64,000 nucleotides of DNA from Chelonoidis abingdonii (lineage: Eukaryota > Chordata > Testudines > Testudinidae). The notes below the pieces were generated by a model that was not told the DNA's origin, did no database searches, and saw nothing but the letters and a program-made list of their open reading frames with translations. The stretch is from NCBI RefSeq assembly GCF_003597395.2, contig NC_133771.1, positions 133,110,422 to 133,174,421 on the forward strand, written 5' to 3'. Below, piece by piece: positions 48,405 through 60,190 of the stretch (its first letter is position 1; each line of letters opens with the position of its first letter). Position numbers and translations under genes: made by a program.

Positions 48405-48706
48405 CAGCGCTGGCTCCAGGCACCAGCGCTCCAAACGTGTGCCTGGGGTGGCAAGCCGCGGGGGGCGCCCTGCCGGTCCCTGCGAGGGCAGCAGTTAGGA
48501 AGCCTTCAGTGGCTTGCCTGCAGGAGGTCCGCCAGTCCCGCGGATTCGGTGGCAATTCAGTGGTGGGTACACCAGAGCTGGGAGACCGGTGGACCTCCTG
48601 CAGGCAAGCTGTCTAATATGCGGGACCAGGGACCTCCCGCAGGCGTGCCGCCGAAGGCGGCCTGACTGCCATGCTTGGGGCAGCAAAAAAGCTAGAGCCG
48701 CCCCTG
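48405..48706. mobile_element. Small GC-rich hAT element (second copy of the 27974 family)
   Basis: A 302-bp element from CAGCGCTGGCTCCAGGC to GCTAGAGCCGCCCCTG. The flanks GCTAGGGA (48397-48404) and GCTTGGGA (48707-48714) agree at 7 of 8 bases. The interior shares the GGTGGACCTCCTGCAGGC motif with 27974-28298. Confidence 0.85.
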
Positions 48707-49425
48707 GCTTGGGAGCAATGTGCAGAAGAGTCTGTGCCAACTCAAGCACTCTCCCCTTCCAATCCTGGAATGGAGCCCAAGATTCCTGAGTCTCACCATT
48801 CCTCTGCTGTCAGTATTATCTGTGAAGCCCACTGGGATGTGTTTCATCCCTCTCTAGTGCTAAGCCACACTGATGATGGTGACCTATCACTACTATCAGC
48901 TACTCCATTAACTTAAGTAGCAGAGGTCTTTGTGGTTGCTCTAAAGGTTCTAACCCTGCTGATGACCCAAATGGAAATCAGGATGAAACATGATGACATT
49001 TCTGGTTTTCAGTTTGCTTTTCTAAAAAACTAGGAATTCTCACACACAAAAACTTGATTAGAAGAACACTATTAAGTTTGCAAAGTCGAGCACTCACAAG
49101 TTAGGAAATATCAGAATTAACTTTAATTTGGGCCCCATGTACATGTGCGTTATAATACATTCTTCAATTATATTATCACAAGCTCTTTCCCACCCAGCCC
49201 TGCCTCATTTAGTGCCCGAGATGAACCTGCTCTGAGGATAAATAAGGGCTGAGCAGTTTAAAAAAAAAAAAAAAAAAAAGGCTGTTGTCTATAGAACCTC
49301 TGTCTCATTTGTTGCAGAAGCAGGAAGGTGTGTAGTGAATAAAGCAGAAAACTACAGGAAGGGAAAGGAGGGTCTCAAGGTTAAGGCAGACGAAGGCCGA
49401 CCTAAAGAACAGGAATCTGTCCCTG
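48707..49425. other. Intergenic; poly-A run
   Basis: A run of about 20 A lies at 49260-49279. Its source element is not clear. Nothing else could be named. Confidence 0.5.
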
Positions 49426-49800
49426 CCTTTGTCACAGAATTCCTCTGTGATGCCCGGCAAGTTGCTTAACCCACATTTTTCACAGATAGTCACTAGTTGT
49501 ATGGGCCTGACTTGGGACTCTGAGACCTAATGTGCAGACGTGCTGAGCACTCACAGCTGCAGCTGAAGTCAGTGGGAGCTGTGCTTCGAACATATGCAGG
49601 GTAATTACCATGGAAAAGTTAGCCCCTTCGTGTTTCATATTGGGCACCTAGCATTCATGGATACTTTTTGCTACAATCTTTCTATGCTCTTGTTCCCTGT
49701 CTTTAAATGGGGACAATAAGACACTCATCTCATAGGGGAGCTGTGAAAATAAATGTGTTTGTGAAGCACTCAGATACTAGAGTGATGACCACTACAGAAA
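49426..49800 (+). repeat. MIR SINE split by a palindromic repeat
   Basis: The first half (TTTGTCACAGAATTCCTCTG, then GGCAAGTTGCTTAACCCA) ends near 49475. The second half (GTCTTTAAATGGGGACAATAA, then TTTGTGAAGCACTCAGAT) runs 49695-49800. Between them sits a palindrome-rich piece (GCTGAGCACTCACAGCTGCA, then GAAGTCAGTGGGAGCTG). Confidence 0.65.
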
Positions 49801-51090
49801 CCCCCCTGAGGATATTATTAATTCTGTCTGCAGAGCAAGGTTTGAATATTGTGCAGTAAATAAGGCTCAGGGCCACTCCCTGAACAATGAGGAGAAAAAC
49901 AAAACATTGAATAGCTGCTCATTAATTGAGTACTGCCTGTCCTATGCAGGAAATGAGGCAGTGTTCTGAGGGAAAAAATAGAATGTGAAAATACAATTAA
50001 AGATGATCATAATACCTATGCACAAGGGAACAGAATTAAATTTGCACAGGCATTCTTAATTCTGGCATTTCACAATGTTTGAGTGCCTGATTTTGCAACC
50101 TTATTAGTGCTATTTTGAGGTAGTTCTTGTGTGTATATTATGCATGTACAGTGCTTAGAATATTGAGACTCCAGATGCTAACAGAATGTCAGCAATCATT
50201 ATAAATGGCTTATTGTTTCAATTAGTGTCCGGACCATGGAGATATCTGCAGCTGTACAACTCAGAGAACCGCTGCTTGCTATGGGATCACTCCATGAAAA
50301 GAAACATGGCGTGGAACAGTTTCTTGTACCCAATGCTCAGTAAGGAATCCTCTGTTGGTTTTAGTAGGAGATAATAAACAACATTCCTTTATGCGGTTCC
50401 CAAAAGATAACCTACAAGAATGCAAAGCTAATGCTCTGTTATTTTAATTTAATCATCAGGCATTTATTAAAAAGAGGCTGATAACCAAGCAGTTATACTG
50501 TATTTTCCCCAGAAACACATACCAAAATCCATGCAAGAAATGTTTTGGCCAAATACTTTCTTCCCCTCTATGGTATACAGCCTTTCAAGTAACAGGCCAG
50601 GCAGTTACCTCATTGTGCTGGAAAAAAGTAAAGCTTTGGGTTTGTGTGAGCCAGCCAGATTCGTGTCCCCCCCCCCCCGCCCCCCGTTACAAGCCAAAGC
50701 TGAAATATTTCAGCAATGTACTGAAAACGATGGTTTCCAGCGTCAGGGTGCAACCTACCGAACAACAACAAAATAGGCCAGAGGGTCTGAACTTAGTGAA
50801 CTGGGCAGCAGACAATACCCGGGGGAAACTACCTGTGCTCACCTTACCCCTCTGCGTCGCGCTCATTAATGAGTATAAACCAACACGCACATGGTCGCCT
50901 ATCTGCACATGTTGCATAGTCTCCAAGAAACTGCTGCAAACCTCAGCGCTGAACGCAGACCAGAAATAATAAAAGCTACGTGTTCCTTCCTCCTACCCTC
51001 TCATTTCCCCCTTAAACCTTATTTTCAAAGGCTCTGGTGGCCACGAAGATGATTGGTGTATGTGTCTGTGTCCCCTGGAGCTAAGCTGGC
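49801..51090. other. Upstream flank of SMOC2
   Basis: No exon was recognised. A C-run lies at 50671-50687. GC content rises towards 51000. Confidence 0.45.
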
Positions 51091-51094
51091 TGGG

Positions 51095-51114
51095 TCAATC
51101 AATCAATCAATCAG
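51095..51114. repeat. TCAA tetranucleotide run upstream of SMOC2
   Basis: TCAATCAATCAATCAATCAG. On the minus strand it contains overlapping TGATTGAT words, the PBX-type homeodomain half-site. It sits about 700 bp before the SMOC2 start codon. Binding is conjecture. Confidence 0.7.
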
Positions 51115-51199
51115 CAGAGGATCAGTGAGTCTGGGAAGAGAAGCTGGAGGCTGGGCGAGGGAGAAGGGAAAGGCAAAAAGCAGAGTAAAGGGAAATAAA

Positions 51200-52030
51200 A
51201 GATTTGGGGTGGTTCACACGACATCACCAGCAGCAGCAGCTCCCGGGCTGTGTCCTGCAGCTCCAACCCCGCCAGCTGCTGCAGCGCAAGAGAGCACGTG
51301 CGAGCGGTGCCGCCCGGGTGCTGCCCCGGGGAAGACACATAGGAACGGAGGCAGGCTCGTTGCCCGTTTTCATTGCCCCGTGGCTGCGGCCGGCGACCCT
51401 CCGGTGCCAAGGGAGAGAGGGGCGGCCAAGCGCAGCGGAGACGCGGGGCAGCATCTGATCCGCTCCAGGGAAGCGGAGAAGCCGCACGCCCTGGCCCCGG
51501 AGCAGCAGGCGAAACTTCCCCGCAGCGCGTTGCGCGATCGCAGGGGAACCCGCCCCAAGGCTGGGGAGGCAGCTCCACGGCCAGAGGTGGGAAGCGTTCG
51601 AGCAGCCGGCGAGGGGAGGGGAGCGGAGGGAGCGCGCTGTCCCCCAGCCCCGCACTTCAGGGGGTGGGGAAAGAAGCCCTGGGCAAAGGGACCTCCCCGC
51701 AGGAGAGACTGAAAAGGAGCCAGAGAAGGGGGGGGAAGCGCGAGCCTAAGGAAAGTCCCCCTCCTCCCCCGCCAGCAGCGACTTTGCGGCTGTCCCGACT
51801 CCGGATCAGGATGCGGCTCCTACTGCTGCTGCTCCCCGAGCTACTCCTCCTGGTGCCGGCTCAGAAGTTCTCCGCGCTCACGGTAAGGCAGACGCTCCCC
51901 TCTCCTCCCTCCCATCAGGTGGGCTTACCAAACAAGGACAACCCTCGGAGCTCCCTAGTTGCGGCCAGCGCCGGGAGCGAGTGTGAACAGTTTGGGGGCG
52001 CGTAGGGCGCACCCCGAAAACAACAAATCC
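51200..52030 (+). promoter_or_regulatory. SMOC2: CpG-rich promoter and 5' UTR region of SMOC2
   Basis: Dense CpG and GC content surround the SMOC2 first exon, in contrast to the AT-rich, CpG-poor surroundings. The transcription start is not fixed; an AATAAAAGA box lies near 51194. The presumed 5' UTR is open in the SMOC2 frame back to ATG 51373. Confidence 0.7.
51811..51882 (+). CDS. SMOC2: SMOC2 first coding exon (signal peptide)
   Basis: SMOC2 is a secreted matricellular protein of the SPARC/BM-40 family that binds calcium and modulates growth-factor signalling in the matrix. This exon has 24 codons: Met-Arg, a Leu-rich hydrophobic core, then 'VPAQKFSALT', and ends at a GTAAGG donor (51883). 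'PAQKFSALT' is identical to the end of human SMOC2 exon 1, where signal cleavage is expected near Ala-Gln. The Kozak context has A at -3. The following exons (Kazal-like, two thyroglobulin type-1 domains, SMOC domain, EF-hands) are not in the window, so all sequence to 64000 is intron 1. An upstream in-frame ATG at 51373 exists but would bury the signal peptide, so 51811 is preferred. Confidence 0.9.
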
Positions 52031-54618
52031 TGGACCTGATCTCCTCCCCTCTCCCCTCCTAGGTCAGGCTAATGCGGAGGTTGAAGGAAGTGTACAGGTC
52101 TTAGAGGGTGGCTCCAGGTGACACTTCCCATGTAGGTTCTCTAACCTGTTGTAGTTCCAGAGATCAAACCTTCTCAGCCTGTCCTATGTGGACAAGGACT
52201 GATGCATTGCTATGTATTTCGGTAACTCGGTGGAGAGAGAAAATGAGACCCCTTTGCAGCTGACAATCCCTGGCAGAGATCAGGGAAGCTGACTTTAAAT
52301 AAAGACAGCACTGCATTGCTGTTCACCTTGCCCGTAAAACGAGCCCTGGTTAGAGAGAGACGCAAGCTGGAGAAACTAAATAAGAAACCTGCTAATGGAT
52401 GATTTCCAATGGGTAAAGTGTGTGAGGGAAAATGATTTAGTAGGTCAGTAACAAGAGAATTCAGCACTGGAGTTTAGCCACAGATCAGGTAGGCATACAG
52501 GTTGAATTGTTGCTATGATGAAGACAGTTACCAGCCCTTCTGTACCATCTGCTGGGGATGACTGGGAGTCATTCCCATTTTTACCCAGGCCCCCCCGGCC
52601 GACCTCACCGAGGCCAGCCAGGAGCACTCAGGGGCTAATGATGAAGACGGATATCAGTCACATTGTACAGTCTGCCATCCCAGGACAAATTCCTTCCCCT
52701 TTGCTTGTAATGTGCTAGGTAACTTTGCTGCTGCTGAAACCCTTTTCTGAGCCTCCCTGAGACAAGATAAAGTGATGATGGGGGAAAAGAAGAAATAAAA
52801 CCTCTCCCTCTTCTTGGATCTATTTTAGATTGAAAATTCTTCAAGGGTAGTCTTCGTGTGTATTGTACAACACAGAACATGGAGTAATACTCCATGAAAT
52901 GTACCATTTGCATTTTCCAAGGAACAAGATTAGTTATTGCAGTTAAATGGAAATTTACTGGGGGTCTCCACAGAGCTTTAGTCTAGTATTATTGCCTTTA
53001 TTATGTTGTAGAGGAATAACCCTTGCACTGAAGGCTGCATTTGGAAATATGTGGATTATCTTTGGTGGACCATTTAAAGTATAAAGCCCCATGAAACGGC
53101 CCTTCTTAGCTATTCTGGAGCCCCTGATGCTAAACATGGGACTATGTATAAGGATAGGTAAGCCAAGTCATTAGGATTGCTAAATAAGCCATAATTGCTT
53201 CTCTAGCCAAGATGTGAGGTTTGCAGCTAATAGCTCAGTTCAGTCTTCTTGTAGAGGTTGTAGTGTTTGCAAAACTATAATTAATGCAATCTGTAGAAAT
53301 AAAAACATATTAACTGTGTTTTTAAATGAATGCTTGAATAAACATAAAGGGCAGCATACCCATTTTCAAGCAGTTAAGTGTTTGGGTAAAGGATATTCAG
53401 TTTGAAGGTTTGCAAAGGGAGATGTATTCTATTTTTATCTTAGACTTTCAGACAATGAATGTTTCTATAAGATAGTAAATTTCACACAGTGATATTTTCA
53501 GGGGCTTGGAGGTGTTGCTCATACCTGAAATTCTTTGTAAGGTGTCTTGTCTCCCTATCTAATTTATTGAAAATTATTTGTAGATTAGCAATTGCTAACT
53601 GAAACCACAAAGCTCACTCCACTTTTGCAAGCACAAAACACATGAAATCAAGTGGAGTACCATAACACAACTTGGAAAGACTGATTTTTAAACTGCCCTC
53701 TCATGGTGAGAGAATTTTTGGGGAAAAAAGTTTTTCTTTCCTTGGCCTTTTCTTTCCTTATAAACATTTTAAATGATTGTGAATTAGAAAGACGACCAAT
53801 CTTAGTCGTTCCATGTAACAGCAATTTCTGTTATATAACACCTTCCATCCCAAAGGATCCTAAAGCATTTTACCACTAGATATATATACACTGCCACTGA
53901 AATTCAGCCATCTCTGGGGAGATGGATGATAGCTCTACTGAAGTGGAGGAAGTGAAAGTTTCGCCAAGGAGACTGGGGTAAACCACTGTCTTATGAGAAT
54001 GTAATGTGTCATATAAGGCAAATATAACTTTGGTTTCACCTGAAAGACCTCCCTCTCCCAAATAAACTATATGGCACTCAATTTATATACCTTGGAAGGA
54101 TGAAAAGCTAAGTCAATTCTGAAGGAATTTGAACTTGTGCTTCCAGAGGGGTGTTGAAGTTTGAAACTTGATGGTTAGGTTTGATCTACATTGGGCTTCT
54201 CACTGGTGGCAACCCGCTCTGGTATAGCTGCAACAGTGCTAACTCCTGGAGGCAGTGAACCTAAGCCAGTTCTTCACAGCAGTCCCTGTGGATGTGCTCT
54301 CACAGAGCTGGCCAAACATGTCGCTGTTTACATTAGAAACCTTTAATCCATAAAGTAGGTAATAAACGCCTGGCTGCACATAGTTTGCAAACAGAAAATG
54401 TTAATCTTGTAAAAATTTCCCATAAAAATAAATCTTGGGTCTTCGGTTTTAGTACCACGTAGGGCGGAGTGTTATTCCTACAAAATATTTGGAGACATTC
54501 CTTATTAAAATGGAAAGTGAAATATCACAGCAACAGGTAGCTCAATCCTAAATCATTCTGTATTCTTCCTTACAGTCATTTGACTTGTAGTTCACAGAGT
54601 GTATCAATATGATAGTTA
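51883..54618 (+). other. SMOC2: SMOC2 intron 1, proximal part
   Basis: The CpG-rich character fades by about 52050. Beyond that I see AT-rich sequence without a recognisable exon or well-bounded repeat. Confidence 0.6.
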
Positions 54619-55021
54619 GGGTATGGCTACACTTGCAGCTGTACAGCGCCGGGAGTTACAGCAGTCTTCGTACAGCTGTGTAGGGAAAGCGCTGCAGTGT
54701 GGTCACACTGACAGCTACCAGCGTTGCAGTGTGGCCACATTTGCAGCATTTGCAGCGCTGTTGGGAGTGGCTGAACAGGCATTCTGGGATACCTCTGAAT
54801 ACTTCTGGAGGCCAATTACAGTGCTTTTGGTGGCCACACTGGCGGAGCAGCGCTGCATCACCAGCGCTGCAATCGTTATACCCCAGGCAGAGCAGGATTA
54901 CAGCCAGCGCTGCAGCCAGGGAGATGCAGCGCTGTATGTGCCTTGCAAGTGTGGACAGTGAGTAAGTTGCAGCGCTGGAAACCCACCACCAGCGCTGCAA
55001 CTCTCCAGTGTAGCCAAGCCC
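54619..55021. mobile_element. Harbinger-like MITE with AGCGCTGC palindromes
   Basis: A 403-bp element with ends GGGTATGGCTACACTTGCA and CTCCAGTGTAGCCAAGCCC, and TTA on both sides (54616-54618 and 55022-55024). The interior is packed with CAGCGCTG and GCAGCGCTG palindromes. It is a different family from 9400-10515 but shares the TACACT-type terminus. It lies in SMOC2 intron 1. Confidence 0.85.
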
Positions 55022-58000
55022 TTAGTTATTTTTCTCCAGTTATGTGCTCTTCACTCCTTATTTCTTAATACATTAGGGACATTGACTTCCCTGAGGTACT
55101 GATACAAAGACATGCATTTTCATCTCTAGCACTTCTCAGAAATGTCAATAAGTGTTGTGTGTGAACCGAACCTGGGATATTTGGGTCAATACATGTGTGT
55201 GAACGGGAGTGAAGGGAAGTGGTGGACAGACATGAAGGGAAGTGGGTTTTTTTTTTTTTTACTCGCTGCATCATTCTACAATGCTAGGTTACCTTCCTCT
55301 GCATATAGGGCACCCGTCTCTTTTCCATGTGGCAAATGAAAGCTGCCCACCAACATCACGGCTGGGGAAGTAACTAACAGAGGCCAACATTTTCAAAAGT
55401 GGCCACAGATTATAGGTATGTAACTTGACACACCATTGTCCTGAGTTTCACAAGAGCTGAGTACCTACAATTCAGATTGAACTCAGCAGGAACTGAGTGC
55501 ACTCAGCATTTCTGATAATTAAGCCTCAGGTGTTTTAGGCAAAAATCAGAGCATGTAGAATCAGTGGCCAGTTTTAAAAATGTGGCTCCATGGATCAGAA
55601 AATTCACTCTCTCATTCAGCAGCTCTAAGGCTCTAGATATAAAAGAGAATTTGACAGTGTCGAGGGTCAGTTTTTATGTTTGGATCTGGCAAAATAGGTT
55701 TTTTGTTTTAACTTATTTCCCTGGTAGCCCCAGAAGCAGAGCAAATATTGTTTTCAAACAAGAGTCTATTGTCTGCTTCCATTTAATTAGGAATACATTC
55801 TTCAATTAAAATTCCCTTGGGGAAAATAAAAAGCCCAGGGCTTCAATTAAATGGAAAAAATGATTTTGCAAAACTTGAAGTTTCACAAAACCCCAAAGGG
55901 AAAAGTTCTAAAGGTTTCACACAACTCATAACTCCAGTGGGTTCCCCAGTCCCTGGTAATCAACCTCATTTGTGGCTCCAGTGCTGAGCCACGGCTGGCC
56001 TCTAGTCATTGTGTAACTATGTGGCTTCCAAATGCCTTGACACTAGCAGCCAAACTGATTTCTGATGTGCACAAGAGTCAAAGACCACCACTGCATCCAA
56101 AGTTATAATCTGGTTCTTAAAATTATTTCAGTCTTGCAGAGCTCTTGGCCCGTTCTCGTTCTAAGACTGCTGTGCCAAGGTTTCTCCTGAACTCATCTCC
56201 TGTGAAACATCATGTTGCAATGCCAGCTGAGTATGAATAAGGGGTGGGGGGGGAATATCTATCCTATTAAAAAACTGTCAACTACTAGCTGAGCCACTGG
56301 GCTGGGGGGAGATTTTTATGAACAAACATTGGAAGCAGAACACTTTTCATTTTGGGAAGCTGGGGTGAGAGCTATTTCATAAGTACGCTATTTTAGGGGA
56401 CATCTAGATAAGAAACTGTTCAATGTGGAGGGGTTGTAACCAATTTAGCTCCCTCTCCCTCTGTCAAACACCACTATACAAAGTCCTTATCTTCTAAAAA
56501 GAACTAAACTTTGTTCTGGAAACACTTCTGTGGAATGACAGATGGGATCCTGCAACTCTTGCAGTACATTACTAGAATATTTTCATGGTATATTACTTTT
56601 GTTATGGCATATAATATTTATTTAGCGTCACAAATCTCCTGTCTATATCTATACCTATATCTATCTCCTTACTGAAATATATTGGTAGATGAGAGAACAG
56701 AACTAGGTTGGCATGATTCCAATAAGGGCAGTCACATATTATGGATCTAGGTACTTTTGCGTTGAAATACAAAGCTTAAATGTACACTCCATCTTTCTCT
56801 AGTTTAAGTAACACTTAGATTGCTGCAAGGATCCTGAACTGAAAACATGGGGCATCTTTAATGCTATGTTTTTAGAACTATCAGTGCAGCTTCTATCTCA
56901 GCTGGACTTGTGTGTGTCTGTGTATTAATAGCATGCAAGTGTTTCTTATTTGAAAATATTTGCATTGTTCCTAATGTACCACAAATATTTAATTTTATGC
57001 CCAAAAGAGATGCAGAATCATGTTTGTCTTTCAATTGAATATCAATTTTAGAGCCTACCAGAAAAGAAAATTCTTGTTTGCATCTGGAGAAATCTCTTAC
57101 TGAAATGTACACCTCGGCCTGTCAAAAGTTTCTTTCATCAGATGCTGAATATTTCAAGGAACAATTGTTTTCTTTTTCTCCCCAGGCACATGCTTCATGA
57201 GTATTCAATAGCATTTAATGCCCTGGATAGGTTCCACAACACTCACCAATGTAAGATGGACCACTAAGGTAGTTGAATAGAGGGAAGCTAAACACAATCA
57301 AAGCTTTCCAAGTTAGGGACCCATTTGGATGGCGCCTACAAAACCCAAACATTTGGAAAAAAGTTACTTTAATTGTGACTCAAAACCAAGACCATAAATA
57401 AAACTGTAAGTGGCTCCAGATCCTAACAGCATTGTTAGAGCAAATGGGCATTGATGCAACAAAGGGTACATCAGTTCCAAAAATAAAACACTCTCAACAA
57501 TGCTTCCCTACAATAAACTTTCAAGACACTTCTCACTGTAAAAAACCAACAACAGGGTTATTATTAAAAGGGTGAGAGGAACTTTAGATTGTGTGTTAGA
57601 AGTCATTTTTATGCATGCAGCCAACAAACACAGTCCCATTTAATGTGAAGTGAATAATGTAGATGTCAGGTTGACTGCATACTGGGAATGTTTTAAAACT
57701 GAAGGGGGCAGTTTACAGGGGGAAAAAAACATACATAGAAAGATACATTTATGAAAGGCCCTCCAGTCCATTTTGGTGCTTCCTTTCATTCCCTGTCCTC
57801 AGAGGTAGTCCAAAAGAGTCATAGCACTAATGTGTTCTTTTTAACTGTGGGCAAACCTCCAAAGCTTTGGAGGTTTCGTTCATTTTGGAGGAACATCCAA
57901 AAATGTAGATACTTATCCAAAGCTTATCTGAACCTCATTGGTTTGGAAATCAGTCTAGAAATCTCTTCAGGCTCTCGCTTGCTCAGGAGTTTGCTAGTGT

Positions 58001-58222
58001 TTCCAGTATTTTAGCCAGGCCAGAGTTACCACAAGAGCAGCTGTTTTCATGATATTCTGATACTTCACCTTTCTGTCATGCTCAAGACCAGGAAGAGGAG
58101 AGGGGCCTGAAAATTAATAACCAACCTAGGGAGTCAGGAGAACTATTTTTAGATTGCAAATGAAGGTTTGAGTTTGGTTCAGGAGTATTGATTTTTATCT
58201 GAACTGCTTCATTTGTTCTTGA
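55022..58222 (+). other. SMOC2: SMOC2 intron 1, middle part
   Basis: No SMOC2 exon 2 was found. A short exon-like segment at 57186-57250 is described in the findings. The rest is AT-rich with no clear element. Confidence 0.5.
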
Positions 58223-58639
58223 TAGAGCTGTGTGGAGGGTGGAAATTGTGTTTCACGAAGGATCTAGGGATTTCAGAATCTGGTTTTGTTATGATTAGGA
58301 ACAAAAACTGAAAGTTTGGACATTCTCTGCATAGGAAAACTCTGCAAAAATTTGTCTGTCAATCAAAGCCTTTCATTTTGATTTAGACTTTTTTATTTTG
58401 TTTTATAATATATAAAATAAAAATGTTTTGAAATGACAAGTAGTTTCAAAACTAAAAACATTTTTGACTATCATGTCAGAATAGGATTTGCAATATTGTC
58501 AGAACTTTTTGTTTTATAAGGGGAGAGGACACAAAATGAAATTCTGTCAATATTAACCCAATTTTGAAAAATGTTTACACAACAGAATATCATATTCTAA
58601 TGGAATTTGGTTCCATCAAAGTTTCTCTGACTAGCTCTA
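58223..58639. mobile_element. AT-rich inverted-repeat element (AGAGCT family, copy 3)
   Basis: Bounded by TAGAGCTGTGTGGAG and TCTCTGACTAGCTCTA, with A/T-rich words such as AAAATGTTTTGAAA throughout. The ends match copies 1 and 2. Coding capacity is absent. Confidence 0.45.
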
Positions 58640-59365
58640 TTTCCTAACTGGTACCCACCCCTTTCATTTCACTTGCAGGACTGAAAGCACTTTCTACATA
58701 CTGACAGTGATTATTGTCTCGAAAAATAAAAAGTTTAGGAAAAGCTTGCAATCTGTTAGATGCTGACATTACATGACATAATAAGTACTAAAGACAAGGA
58801 AAGATGACTGAAAATACAGCAAAAATTTAGAAATATTTGTGCAGATTACAGATCAACAAACAATCCTAGTTGGCTACAAGGGCAATAATGGCTGAAATGA
58901 GGGCAAATTCTCAATGTAGCCAAGGCCAGAAGGGCCACGTCTAGGAAGAGAGGTTAGTGGAATCTCCATGCCCATTAATTCCTTGGCCTTGCTGTCAAGG
59001 TTATCCATTAACTATGTCAATTGATATAGCATTTTGTGTGATGTGGCCAGCTAGTCACTTGGTATGGTCTGAGTTTCCTGACATCACAGCCCCAAAGAAG
59101 AATAGGTAACACAGCACCACTCATTGGCACAGAATCACTAGGGTAAGATTCTTAGTGCCATGGGTGCAATTAGCAGCCTGAAATTTTAATCAGCATTTAG
59201 AGAATAGGTTTTGGGTTTTTTTTGCAAAACTTAAACTTAAGTAAATAAACTGACTTAAGAATTTTTTTTTTAATTTTAATTTTAGTTTTCAGAGATGGAG
59301 TTGGTATTTTATCAGCTGATGAAGATTCAAGACAGTAGAAACTGCATCACAGAATCATTGTTAGG
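58640..59365 (+). other. SMOC2: SMOC2 intron 1, no feature
   Basis: Nothing could be named in this stretch. Confidence 0.4.
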
Positions 59366-59665
59366 GCCACAAGAAACATAAGAACAGCCAAACTGGGTCA
59401 GACCAAAGGTCCATCTATCCCAGTATCCTGTCTGCCAACAATAGCCAATGTCAGGTACTTCAGAGTGAAAGAACAGAACAGTCAATCATCAAGTGATCTA
59501 TCCCGTGTTGTCCATTCCTAGCGTCTGGCAAACAGAGGCTAGTGACACATCCCTGTCCATCCTGGCTAATAGCCATTGATGGACCTATTCTCCATGAATG
59601 TATCTAGTTCTTTTCTGGACTCACTTATAGTCTTGGTCTTTACAGCATCCTCTGGAAAGAAAAAC
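59366..59665 (-). mobile_element. CR1 LINE 3' fragment
   Basis: The plus strand shows the reverse complement of a CR1 tail common in turtles: CATAAGAACAGCCAAACTGG, then GACCAAAGGTCCATCTATCC, GTCTGCCAACAATAGCCAAT and GGCTAATAGCCATTGATGGA. A SINE piece follows immediately. Confidence 0.8.
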
Positions 59666-59669
59666 GTTG

Positions 59670-59770
59670 ACTGACATATCAGAGGTAGCCATGTTCGTCT
59701 GTATCCATAAAAACAAGGAGTCTGGTGGTACCTTAAAGACTAAGGGATTTATTTGGGCATAAGTTGGAGC
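59670..59770 (+). mobile_element. tRNA-like SINE, older subfamily, fragment
   Basis: ATATCAGAGGTAGCCATGTT followed by GTCTGTATCCATAAAAACA, then GGTACCTTAAAGACTAAGG and TTTATTTGGGCATAAG. It is related to the foldback SINEs but of the 'AAAACAAGGAGTC' subfamily. It breaks off at the start of the next element. Confidence 0.75.
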
Positions 59771-60190
59771 TCCCATGGGGAAAAACTAGTGGGTGCTTTG
59801 CACCCACTGGCAGCCAAGTTCCCCTTGTCCCACCTCTTCCTCCTCTCCTGAGCGCACTACATCCCCGCTCCTCTGTCTATCTCCCAGCGATTCCTGCCTG
59901 GTTGCCGCCAAACAGCTGTTTGGCAGCATTAGCGGGTTCTAGAAGGGAAGGGGAAGAGTGGGAACATGGCATGCTCAGGGGAGGAGGTGGGGAAGAGTTG
60001 GGGCCACAACAGGGATTTGGGGAAGGAGTTGAAATAGGGACAGGGAGGGGGCAGAGTTGGGGCAGGGACTTTGGTGAAGGGGTTGGAATGGGAGCAGGGC
60101 CTCATGGAAGGAGTGGAGTGGGGATGGGGCTTGAGGTAGAGGGGGAGTTGAGCACCCAGGGGAAAGCGGGGAAGTTGGCACCTATGTCCA
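59771..60190. mobile_element. GC-rich non-autonomous DNA element
   Basis: It runs from CCCATGGGGAAAAACTAGTG with GTGCTTTGCACCCAC (a palindrome) through a G-rich degenerate repeat to GAAGTTGGCACCTATG. I recall both ends as parts of one common turtle DNA element (right terminus CATAGGTGCCAACTT in reverse). No duplication could be fixed because the left end abuts the SINE. Confidence 0.5.

Noticed and set aside
51053..51712. Plus-strand frame of 219 codons in the SMOC2 leader
   Set aside because: GC-rich sequence with few stops in several frames on both strands; no domain, and it overlaps the SMOC2 promoter in a different frame.
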